A stretch of 64,000 bases of DNA from an uncultured Clostridium sp. (lineage in GTDB: Bacteria > Bacillota > Clostridia > UBA1212 > UBA1255): NCBI GenBank assembly GCA_900543695.1, contig UQSG01000012.1, positions 1 to 64,000 of the forward strand, in the 5' to 3' direction. How positions within the stretch are numbered: the stretch's first letter is position 1; each line of letters begins with the position of its first letter. Positions 1-6,614 of the stretch are shown one piece after another. Below the pieces are notes generated by a model that made no database searches, was not told the origin of the DNA, and saw only the letters and a program-made list of their open reading frames with translations. The translations under genes and the position numbers were made by a program.

Positions 1-1
1 G

Positions 2-1954
2 TTTTTTCTTGTCTCTTATTCTAACACACTTGTCCACTTTTTTAGGATACATCCAAGCGTCATCGATCTTGAAAACGGGATCACCACAAGCGTGGATTAT
101 GACAGCCTGGGCAGAACAATCCGGCTGTATGAGTCGGATGCGGACGGAGCCGTTTTATCATTGGAAAATCAATACGACGCATACGGAAGAGGGATTCAAT
201 CGACGTATCTGTATAACGGCCAGGCCAGAACGTACAGTCTGCTGTACAAAGCCAACTCAGACCTGATTGAAAGCATCAGCCTGCCAAACGGAGCAAAGGC
301 GTTCTATACGTACGATTATTTGGAGCGCGTCAGCGGAAAGACGGTAAAGACCGGTGAAAACGGGACGGTTCTGGCGGGAACGGCGTATGAATACAGCATC
401 GGCTATGAGCCGGGAATCACAAGCAGCCTGATTCAGAAGGTTTCACTGGACGTCAGCGACAATGAATATACTTATGTATATGATAATCGGAACAATATTA
501 CGCAGATCCGAAAAAACGGGCAGATTATCCGGAAATATACGTATGACAGCCTGAACCAGATGACAAGCGAGATCCTTCTTGCGCCCGGGGCGAGCACAGG
601 GAAGAAATATACGTATACCTATGACCTGTACGGCAATCTTCTGAGCAAAAAAGAAGAAAACTATACGGCATCCACGGAAGCAACGTCGAACGCCAGCACG
701 AAGCAATACACATACGGAGACAGTACGTGGAAGGATTTATTGACAGCATGCGGAAATCTGACATATACTTACGATGAGATCGGAAATCTGACCAGCACGA
801 CAAATACAAGCACGGGAGAGGTGACGGCATACAGCTGGGATCGGGGACGCCGGCTGGAACGGATCGAAAAGGGAACAAGCATAACGGAATATACCTATAA
901 CGCGGACGGAATCCGAATCGGGAAGAGCGTGCCGGGAGGAACGCTGCGCTACCTTACAGACGGTACGAGACTGGTGAGTCAGATCGGGACGGGCGTGGGG
1001 AAAACGCTGGATTTCTATTACAATGCGGGCGGAGAGGCGATCGGCTTCCGCTACGGAGGCGCGGATTACTACTACGGAAGGAACGTGCAGGGCGACGTCA
1101 TAGAGCTGTATCAGAATGGAGCACTGATTGCGACGTACGAGTATGACGCGTGGGGGAAACTGGTGAGCGTTAAAAACGCGTCAGGCGCAGAAATTGCGGA
1201 TACATTGGAATCGACGCATGCGGCGGCGGTCAATCCGATCCGGTACAGAGGGTATTACTACGATCATGAGACGGGCTACTACTATCTGAACAGCCGCTAT
1301 TACGATCCTGAGATCGGGCGGTGGTTGAATGCGGATAGTTATGTTTCTACAGGTCAAGGTGTCCTTGGAAACAATATGTTTGCTTACTGTGGAAACAATC
1401 CAGTCAATCGCATTGATCCCACAGGACAATTTTGGAGCGAAATTTGGGAATTTGCCAAAACAGCCGTTGCCGAAATTGGAAAAGCTATGGGAGTTATGTC
1501 TCCCGTTTATGCTGGGTGTGGCGGTGCAGCTGTAGCTGATGGTCCTCTACCTTTCGGAGATATTGTTGCTGCAGCAGGAGCCGCATTGTTAACTGTAGGT
1601 GCTATAGGATATGGAATTTATCAAGCAACACAAGCACCAGCTATTTCTGTTCCAAAGGTTGAAGAAAAATCAGAGGCAATAGTTATTCCAAAGGAACCTG
1701 ACAGTCCTGTGATTTTCCCAGTTGATCCAAATACTTTCAATCCTGTTGGATTAGTTAAAGTGCCTAGAGCTGGGACAAAGAATGGAGCATTTATTAGTTG
1801 GATGGATCCACTCACAAATACTGAAGTATTTCGCTGGGATGAAAATCCTAATTATTCAAATGGACCACATTACCATATACACGGAACAGGTCATTATTAT
1901 CCAGGAATGATTGTGCCTGAACCTTACGCAACAATTTATTTCCCATTCAGATAG
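2..1954 (+). CDS. RHS/YD-repeat polymorphic toxin, 3' part with C-terminal toxin tip
   Basis: The reading frame is open from base 2, so the N-terminus lies outside the window or is cut at a junction near base 50; the first ~15 codons do not look like YD repeats. From about codon 20 it shows dense YD repeats (TYDSLNQ, YTYDEIGN, YSWDRGRR), then the RHS core (YRGYYYDHETGYYYLN, RYYDPEIGRWLNAD, DPTGQ). After the core come a pre-toxin segment (FWSEIWEFAKTAV) and a hydrophobic stretch around IVAAAGAALLTVGAIGYG. A unique tip of about 95 residues follows, with a histidine cluster (GPHYHIHGTGHYYPG). RHS proteins form a cage around the tip, which is released into target cells. The pre-toxin segment is nearly the same as in the orphan tip ending at 5727, while the tips differ. 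I do not recognise the tip family; the His cluster would suit a nuclease or metal site, but that is inference. The next gene is probably its immunity gene. Confidence 0.9.
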   Translation, partial: FFLVSYSNTLVHFFRIHPSVIDLENGITTSVDYDSLGRTIRLYESDADGAVLSLENQYDAYGRGIQSTYLYNGQARTYSLLYKANSDLIESISLPNGAKAFYTYDYLERVSGKTVKTGENGTVLAGTAYEYSIGYEPGITSSLIQKVSLDVSDNEYTYVYDNRNNITQIRKNGQIIRKYTYDSLNQMTSEILLAPGASTGKKYTYTYDLYGNLLSKKEENYTASTEATSNASTKQYTYGDSTWKDLLTACGNLTYTYDEIGNLTSTTNTSTGEVTAYSWDRGRRLERIEKGTSITEYTYNADGIRIGKSVPGGTLRYLTDGTRLVSQIGTGVGKTLDFYYNAGGEAIGFRYGGADYYYGRNVQGDVIELYQNGALIATYEYDAWGKLVSVKNASGAEIADTLESTHAAAVNPIRYRGYYYDHETGYYYLNSRYYDPEIGRWLNADSYVSTGQGVLGNNMFAYCGNNPVNRIDPTGQFWSEIWEFAKTAVAEIGKAMGVMSPVYAGCGGAAVADGPLPFGDIVAAAGAALLTVGAIGYGIYQATQAPAISVPKVEEKSEAIVIPKEPDSPVIFPVDPNTFNPVGLVKVPRAGTKNGAFISWMDPLTNTEVFRWDENPNYSNGPHYHIHGTGHYYPGMIVPEPYATIYFPFR

Positions 1955-1967
1955 TCGGGAGGACGCA

Positions 1968-2357
1968 ATGCCGAGATATAACAAAAATAATATCAAAGAG
2001 TTAAAAGAGTATTTATGCAACAGTTATGTTCATGATGCAAAATTAAAAAATATTAAATATGACTGTAGTGAAGATAAAATTAAAATTGAATTATTTAATC
2101 CAATTTTTGATGTTAAGATTGACTTAACCTTCCTCAATATAGGAATTACGCTTGCAATTAAAGGTGAATGGTCTGAAAATCGTGAAACAATCATTTCACT
2201 TACTGCGGAAGAAGATTTTTCATACTTACAGAATTATCTCATAAAGCACAGCGAATGTATGGAAGATTCTCTTTACCTACTGTTTCAAATGTTTTCCGGA
2301 GATGAATTGCATATTGTATCAAAAGAAGTAATTATTGAGATCGCTGGGGAATATTGA
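1968..2357 (+). CDS. Putative immunity protein for the upstream RHS tip
   Basis: This 129-residue soluble protein has no signal peptide or membrane segment. The ATG at 1968 was chosen because GGGAGGA lies just upstream and the start follows the RHS stop codon by 13 bases; an upstream ATG would overlap the toxin. The protein is rich in Lys, Glu and Ile with alternating hydrophobic positions (VKIDLTFLNIGITLAIKG), as in small beta-rich immunity proteins. The AT content is clearly higher than in the RHS core, a usual sign of a recently exchanged tip-immunity cassette. The role rests on position directly after a toxin tip; I do not recognise the family. Confidence 0.6.
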   Translation: MPRYNKNNIKELKEYLCNSYVHDAKLKNIKYDCSEDKIKIELFNPIFDVKIDLTFLNIGITLAIKGEWSENRETIISLTAEEDFSYLQNYLIKHSECMEDSLYLLFQMFSGDELHIVSKEVIIEIAGEY

Positions 2358-2373
2358 CTTGTTAAACACACCA

Positions 2374-2497
2374 TACCAGCAAGCATCGCCTTTGGCCACC
2401 CAAACGCAGACTTGTTGGGATATTCCTGAAATCTTTAAGGGCTTGGGATAATCCCAACAACCTGCCTTTTGTCCCCAAAAGGCGATGCTTGCTGGTA
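2374..2497. repeat. Long nested palindromic element (20-bp outer arms)
   Basis: The outer arms at 2374-2393 and 2478-2497 are perfect inverted repeats of 20 bp. Nested inside, TTGTTGGGAT (2412-2421) pairs exactly with ATCCCAACAA (2451-2460). The element sits between an immunity gene and an orphan toxin tail, where RHS-core coding sequence would be expected, and ends in GGTACAT. A related stretch, read on the minus strand, occurs near 55735-55790 (shared CCAAACGC and TTGTTG followed by GGATAT). It could be a REP/MITE-like element or a structured RNA. No transposase is nearby. Confidence 0.6.
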
Positions 2498-2515
2498 CAT
2501 AGCAGATCCATTCTC

Positions 2516-2541
2516 TTTTTCGGCAAGTACTTACCGAAAAA
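2516..2541. repeat. Hairpin, TTTTTCGG / CCGAAAAA arms
   Basis: A near-perfect palindrome centred on AAGTACTT has one mismatched pair (C/A) and flanking T and A runs, so it could terminate transcription in either direction. It lies directly after the long nested element and directly before the GC-rich hairpin at 2549, giving three hairpins in 200 bp. Confidence 0.5.
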
Positions 2542-2548
2542 ACAATAT

Positions 2549-2572
2549 CCCGGAGGGGACAACCCCTCCGGG
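2549..2572. repeat. GC-rich hairpin, copy 1 (CCCGGAGGGG arms)
   Basis: CCCGGAGGGG and CCCCTCCGGG are perfect 10-bp arms around the loop ACAA, followed by TACAT and then an RHS-core-like fragment encoding ETGFYY. The same arrangement recurs at 4987-5012. Confidence 0.65.
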
Positions 2573-2696
2573 TACATGGCAGAATCCAGCCGAGACGGGC
2601 TTCTACTATGAAGCCGTTAGAAACAATGTTGTCGTCCGATATGCTGTTATTGATGGTATAATTAAAATATCTGATGCGTGGGTGAAGACGAGGTGA
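2571..2696 (+). pseudogene. Orphan toxin C-terminal tail fused to RHS-core scrap
   Basis: The frame encodes a scrap of RHS core (AETGFYY) joined to about 30 residues ending NNVVVRYAVIDGIIKISDAW and a few more. It has no credible start codon, and its 5' side is hairpin DNA. It ends 4 bases before the next gene, as a toxin tail followed by its immunity gene would. It therefore looks like a displaced, mostly deleted tip. I do not recognise the tip family. Confidence 0.5.
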
Positions 2697-2700
2697 TAAT

Positions 2701-3243
2701 ATGATTTTATACAGCGATGAATATACTCGAAAGTTTGAGTTTGAGGGAAAATGGATTCATTGTGTCCAGTATTTACATGAAAAATGGACGGCAGAGAGAA
2801 AAAATATTTCGCTATTTTTGAAACTTTCGGTTGACGCTTGGTATACCTTGACTTTAGATGGACCGGAACTTTCATTGAAAAAAGGCGAATATGACACATT
2901 GACCGATATGCTGTGTAATTGTTTCGAGTATTTCAATGCTACATTTTCTACTAATGAGAACTGCCAATGGCTATTCGGATATATGATGGAAGTTAGAACA
3001 GATTTGTTTCTCAACTCGGGATTAGAGTATAACACAATAGAGCAAATGGGAAAATCTTTAATTGAGAAAGCAAGCAACAACGAAAATCTGTTTGCACAAC
3101 TACTATTTGCGTTGGATAACTGTTCTGAAAAAGAAATCGAAAGGAGACGGAAAAAAGTCAGAGAGCATATATTAGAGTATTTTGATGATTCGCAGGAAGT
3201 TGACCAGTATTTTATAGAAATTTTAACAGTAGCAGTTGGGTAA
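2701..3243 (+). CDS. Putative immunity protein, soluble
   Basis: A 180-residue acidic soluble protein without signal peptide or membrane helix. GAGGTGATAAT precedes the ATG, and the start lies 4 bases after the stop of the orphan toxin tail, implying translational coupling. The C-terminal part is helical and charged (EKEIERRRKKVREHI). Low GC content matches the other immunity candidates here rather than the RHS core. The family is not recognised; the role is inferred from position. Confidence 0.55.
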   Translation: MILYSDEYTRKFEFEGKWIHCVQYLHEKWTAERKNISLFLKLSVDAWYTLTLDGPELSLKKGEYDTLTDMLCNCFEYFNATFSTNENCQWLFGYMMEVRTDLFLNSGLEYNTIEQMGKSLIEKASNNENLFAQLLFALDNCSEKEIERRRKKVREHILEYFDDSQEVDQYFIEILTVAVG

Positions 3244-3278
3244 TTACAAGACTGGCCGTTAGGCACTTCTGCCGTTAA

Positions 3279-3446
3279 GCAGAATCAAGAATAACACTAA
3301 GAGATGTTGCTATAGAACCACCTGTAACCGAGCTAAGAAATCTTGTGATATTACCTCAAAGTTATCATGTATCATTACATACCGCTACATATCACAATTA
3401 TGTTACTGAAAGATTGCGGCCAGCTGCGGGAATCCGATGGGATTAG
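3279..3446 (+). pseudogene. Relic of an AHH-type nuclease toxin tip
   Basis: Following an in-frame stop at 3276, 55 codons encode a segment with LRNLVILPQSYHVSLHT and then ATYHNYVTERL. This matches the AHH/HNH-like toxin pattern in which an Asn-containing N-L-V-x-L-P is followed by H-x-x-x-H-T and Y-H-x-Y-V. There is no start and no upstream domain. A second overlapping open stretch (3400-3525, +1 relative frame) ends FYKFAR just before the next gene, so two worn tails may overlap here. Assignment rests on motif memory only. Confidence 0.4.
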
Positions 3447-3538
3447 GTTTCGTATATTTACTTCCTCTCAAGTCGTAGAAAAAGCATTAACACATGTGGG
3501 CCCGTTTTACAAATTTGCAAGATAAGGAGTATTTTAAA

Positions 3539-4135
3539 ATGATTGATTTACAGGCGTATCTTGAAAAGAAATTGCGTGATGTTATGTCGGCTTGGAATGA
3601 GGCGGATATCTATGCTGTTTCATTTTTTGTTTACGCAAATGAGACATACGAATATAATGGATATTCAAATATTACGCAATTTTCTGTGAGTTATAATACT
3701 GAAAGGGATTGTGATAGCGCGGGGGAATTATCTGAGGAACGATGGAATTACGCTTTTTGGCGTCAAAATGAAACACCGATAATTGAAGCTAATAATGAAA
3801 ATGAGGGCATGAAAATCCTTTTTGAATGGTACGAGGAAAACGGCGTTTATAATATTGGATATGAAAATTATGACGCCTGTTACGATAGTGAAATGCGATA
3901 TATCGGCAGAGGTCCCGTCGGATATTATGAATTGCTTTCGGAAATAACCGCTGTTGCAAAAAAATTACAAAATAGCGGCTTTGTTAAGAATAAATTCGGC
4001 AGACCAATTCCTATTATCGTTCACGATTTGGAATATCCGTGGTATATTATCGAAGCAACCCAAAAAGCCAATCCAAATGGAGAAGCCGATATATTTTTTG
4101 CTGCGATGAAGGAACTGGGTTTTATGGACCGATAG
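3539..4135 (+). CDS. DUF4303-like putative immunity protein
   Basis: The ATG at 3539 is preceded by AAGGAG at good spacing; an earlier in-frame start at 3494 has no such site. The 198-residue soluble protein opens MIDLQAYLEKKLRDVM and contains DIYAVSFFVY, TQFSVSYNTE and ERWNYAFWRQNE, which resemble the DUF4303 family seen next to polymorphic toxins. The C-terminal half (IPIIVHDLEYPWYIIEATQ) is well conserved in look. It follows the AHH-like tail relic, so it may be the surviving immunity gene of that tip. The family call is from memory and only moderately sure. Confidence 0.5.
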   Translation: MIDLQAYLEKKLRDVMSAWNEADIYAVSFFVYANETYEYNGYSNITQFSVSYNTERDCDSAGELSEERWNYAFWRQNETPIIEANNENEGMKILFEWYEENGVYNIGYENYDACYDSEMRYIGRGPVGYYELLSEITAVAKKLQNSGFVKNKFGRPIPIIVHDLEYPWYIIEATQKANPNGEADIFFAAMKELGFMDR

Positions 4136-4246
4136 GAAATAACGCGGCTCATGTCAGCTTTGTAGCGGATTGTTCACGAATGTTTCACAGACGGAAAAAA
4201 TCCGGAAGATGTCTTTACGGCGGTATTTTTGTCAAATGCTGTCGCA

Positions 4247-4275
4247 TTGACCGAAAATGTGGAATCCGGTATAAT
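4247..4275 (+). promoter_or_regulatory. Promoter for the immunity lipoprotein gene
   Basis: TTGACC (4247-4252), a 17-base spacer and TATAAT (4270-4275) form a near-consensus sigma-A promoter about 55 bases before the ATG at 4330. This lets the immunity gene be expressed apart from any upstream toxin. Confidence 0.65.
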
Positions 4276-4329
4276 GAAAACAACCGAACAACCTCAGAAT
4301 TCACTTTGTTCCCGGAAAGGGAGTATAAT

Positions 4330-4722
4330 ATGAAAAGAACACTTGTATTATTTGTAATTATCCTAAGCGTGGTATTCTGCTCAGCATGTGAGAATAACAA
4401 AAAGGAGAACAATATGGTAAAATATGAATCGGGAAATTTTCATGATAAAAATTGGAGCGAAACTATTGGAACATATAGCGGAGGGGCGGTAATACCAGAT
4501 GAAGAAACTGCGCTCAAAATAGCAAAAGCCATTTTCGATGGAATGGAAAAAAGTAAAGATACTCAGGAATATGTGCCACAATCCGTCTTTTACGATAACC
4601 AAGATGAAATATGGATAGTATCTTTTGGGAAGAATTCCAACCAAATCACTCTTGGAGGGGATTGCAACATAGCAATGCAAAAGAAAGACGGAAAGGTATT
4701 GCGGATATGGTTTGGAGAATAA
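4330..4722 (+). CDS. Lipoprotein with NTF2-fold immunity-type domain
   Basis: The 130-residue product starts MKRTLVLFVIILSVVFCSAC, a lipoprotein signal ending in a plausible lipobox (CSAC), so it should be anchored outside the membrane. The mature part contains IPDEETALKIAKAIF, an aromatic/Asp stretch (DEIWIVSFG) and a C-terminal CNIAMQKKDGKVLRIW, the pattern of NTF2-fold immunity proteins. GGGAG precedes the start. It has its own promoter and lies between decayed tips, so its toxin may be gone or delivered in trans. The lipoprotein at 31011-31454 has the same layout. Confidence 0.6.
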   Translation: MKRTLVLFVIILSVVFCSACENNKKENNMVKYESGNFHDKNWSETIGTYSGGAVIPDEETALKIAKAIFDGMEKSKDTQEYVPQSVFYDNQDEIWIVSFGKNSNQITLGGDCNIAMQKKDGKVLRIWFGE

Positions 4723-5019
4723 TTATCTTTTCCAGAGTTGCATCTAAACCACCCCAGCAAACCCTCAGGTAATAGTGATTTCCTGGCAAAGCAGATTATT
4801 ATTCATTATCAGTTACAGGGATGGTGTCATCAATAGAAAGGAATCTTTTAAAAACAAAGGTATCACTTATATTCAGACACTGATGATACTGAAAACGACA
4901 TAAAAGAATTGTAGCAGGTTATCTAATGTTCAATAGAATTTGCTATATGTATCACCATATCAGCCGTTATGAGCTTGTAATACCATCCCGGAGGGAGTGT
5001 TCCCCCTCCGGGTACATAA
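4723..5019. other. AT-rich stretch without a recognisable gene, ending in GC-rich hairpin
   Basis: Short broken frames only (one encodes PSGNSDFLAKQIIIHYQLQG before a stop), probably remains of a toxin tip. The right end carries the second GC-rich hairpin at 4987-5012, immediately followed by RHS-core coding sequence. Confidence 0.4.
4987..5012. repeat. GC-rich hairpin, copy 2 (CCCGGAGGG arms)
   Basis: CCCGGAGGG and CCCTCCGGG are perfect 9-bp arms around an 8-base loop, followed by TACATAACTAAGTCCAACC and then GAGACGGGCTAC of the RHS core. Copy 1 at 2549-2572 has the same arms, the same TACAT and the same downstream junction. Confidence 0.65.
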
Positions 5020-5727
5020 CTAAGTCCAACCGAGACGGGCTACAACTATCTGAACAGCCGCTATTACGATCCTGAGGTTGGTCGGTTTTTAAATGCGGAT
5101 GGATATGTTTCAACAGAGCAAGGCATACTTGGAACCAATATGTTCGCTTATTGTGAAAACAATACTGTAAGTCGAGTTGATCCTACGGGACATTTTTGGA
5201 GTGAAATTTGGGAATTTGCCAAGACAGCTGTAACTGAAATTGGAAAAGCCATAGGAGTATTATCACCTGCTTATGCTGGCTGTGGTGGGGCCGCAGTAGC
5301 TGATGGCCCTCTTCCAATTGGGGATATAATCGGCGCTGCTGGAGCAATATTACTAACAGTTGGAGCTATTGGATACGGAATTTATCAAGCAACACAAGCT
5401 CCTTCAATATCTATTCCAAAAGCTGAAGAAAAGGAAAAGGATATTGCAGCTCCACCGCCATCACCTACTGTTATTTACAGGTATGGCGGTACTAACCCCC
5501 GAAGGGAAAAGACAAAAAAAACAGGGTTATCTTTCTCTACGATACCAAAACCAGGTGCAGCTGTGACTACGATAGAAGCTTTAAATTATGCCGTTCGAGA
5601 TGGAGCAACACATGTCAGTGTAAGACCTATAGGTAGAACAATGGATGATTGGATAAGTGCGAGGTCAAATTCTGTTTGGACACAAGCTGTAAAATCGGTT
5701 GTCATTAAATGGGATGGAGTGAATTAA
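5020..5727 (+). pseudogene. Orphan RHS C-terminal cassette (core remnant plus toxin tip)
   Basis: The frame opens after a TAA at 5017 and encodes only the last RHS-core block (ETGYNYLNSRYYDPEVGRF, DPTGH). The pre-toxin segment (FWSEIWEFAKTAV) and the hydrophobic stretch follow, both almost identical to the RHS protein ending at 1954. After PKAEEK it diverges into a different tip of about 85 residues (GLSFSTIPKPGAAVTTIEAL, WTQAVKSVVIKWDG). No full N-terminus exists, so it is an orphan tip that could become active by recombining with the complete RHS gene through the shared segment. An internal ATG at 5140 is unlikely to give a functional toxin. Such tips are known in clostridial polymorphic toxins; the activity is not known to me. 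Confidence 0.75.
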
Positions 5728-5728
5728 A

Positions 5729-6118
5729 TTGATTGATATTGATTATATTATGGGTTTGCTTGATTGGAACAAAAGTATAGCCGACCAAGCAGAAGGAATT
5801 AAAATAGCTGAAAATATTGAAAACATTAATGTGTTTCTGCAGCCCTGCAGTAAAAACTACAATAAAAATGTTTGGGACAATTGTGCAAAAATTCTATCTG
5901 CAAGGTCGAATGAAGAACTATCTCCTTATATGATCGAATTAATGGAATGGTTGCAGGATATGAATTGGCCGGGAGCATTTTGCATCTTTGACAGACTTAA
6001 AGGAATGGTGAATGAACAATTATTTCAGCATTCATATACAATTTGTCTAAAATGTGCACAAGCGTTAGAAGATGAGGTTTGGGAAAACAATTTGAGAATG
6101 CTGAAAGCAGGCAACTGA
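5729..6118 (+). CDS. DUF5071-like immunity protein
   Basis: A 129-residue soluble protein beginning at TTG one base after the toxin stop, with GGATGGAG upstream inside the toxin gene. It contains NVWDNCAKIL, ELMEWLQDMNWPGAFCI and FDRLKGM, a helical pattern I associate with DUF5071 proteins. Position and one-base spacing make it the likely antitoxin of the orphan tip before it. It appears intact though the tip has lost its RHS carrier, as expected if immunity outlasts toxin. Confidence 0.65.
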   Translation: MIDIDYIMGLLDWNKSIADQAEGIKIAENIENINVFLQPCSKNYNKNVWDNCAKILSARSNEELSPYMIELMEWLQDMNWPGAFCIFDRLKGMVNEQLFQHSYTICLKCAQALEDEVWENNLRMLKAGN

Positions 6119-6119
6119 T

Positions 6120-6257
6120 ATTTTAGTACTATACCAGCAGAACGCATTTGAGCCGTGGCACTACTATGTATCCAGCCGCTATTACGATCCTGAGATCGGG
6201 CGGTTTATTAATGCGGACAATGTTATCGCCGGAGCGGGCAGATCGGTACAAGGCTAA
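6120..6257 (+). pseudogene. RHS-core scrap (third copy)
   Basis: The frame encodes WHYYVSSRYYDPEIGRFIN followed by AD and then stops after about ten unrelated residues. It is another copy of the RHS core end without repeats before it or a toxin after it. Confidence 0.65.
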
Positions 6258-6307
6258 AGTATTGAATTCCAAAGTGTTTTCATCCTATAACGGGACTTAT
6301 CATTTGA

Positions 6308-6508
6308 TTACTTGTTTTGGCTTCCCCTGCTGGCTGTGGGGGAAATCCGTATTCGTTTAAAGAACCGATTGATGAAATTGAAAGCATAGAAATTGTTTCG
6401 GCAGAAAACAGCCTTGAATTTACAGTTTTAAAAACTCTTTCAGAAGAAGAAAAGGAAGATTTTTTAGAGCGGTTTCAAACGATGGAGTTTCATAAATATC
6501 TTGGCGCC
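6308..6508 (+). pseudogene. Truncated lipoprotein relic
   Basis: After an in-frame stop the sequence reads LLVLASPAGCGGNPYSFKEP, which looks like the end of a lipoprotein signal with Cys, then an acidic domain (IDEIESIEIVSAE, EEEKEDFLERF). The start codon and first half of the signal are missing, and the frame runs straight into the terminator. It is probably a dead immunity lipoprotein. Confidence 0.45.
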
Positions 6509-6534
6509 CGCCGTCAGTCCGTTCCTAAAAAAAA

Positions 6535-6575
6535 GCAGCGGGGCGCAGCCGGATTGCTGCAGCCCCGCTTTTTTT
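6535..6575. terminator. Strong intrinsic terminator, probably bidirectional
   Basis: AGCGGGGC and GCCCCGCT arms with an inner GCAGC/GCTGC stem are followed by seven T, and the left side carries an A run. It separates the plus-strand toxin array from the minus-strand sugar operon. Confidence 0.85.
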
Positions 6576-6614
6576 CCGCCTGACACGTTCTCTGCGTGAG
6601 GCGATTCTCGAGAC

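Noticed and set aside
525..878. Minus-strand open frames inside the RHS gene
   Set aside because: They lie opposite strong YD-repeat coding sequence and show no motif, start signal or domain.
2374..2600. CRISPR array suspected from closely spaced palindromes
   Set aside because: The hairpins differ in sequence and length, there are no regular spacers, and no cas genes are present.
2374..5012. Insertion sequence or group II intron
   Set aside because: No transposase, reverse transcriptase or target-site duplication can be seen around the hairpins.
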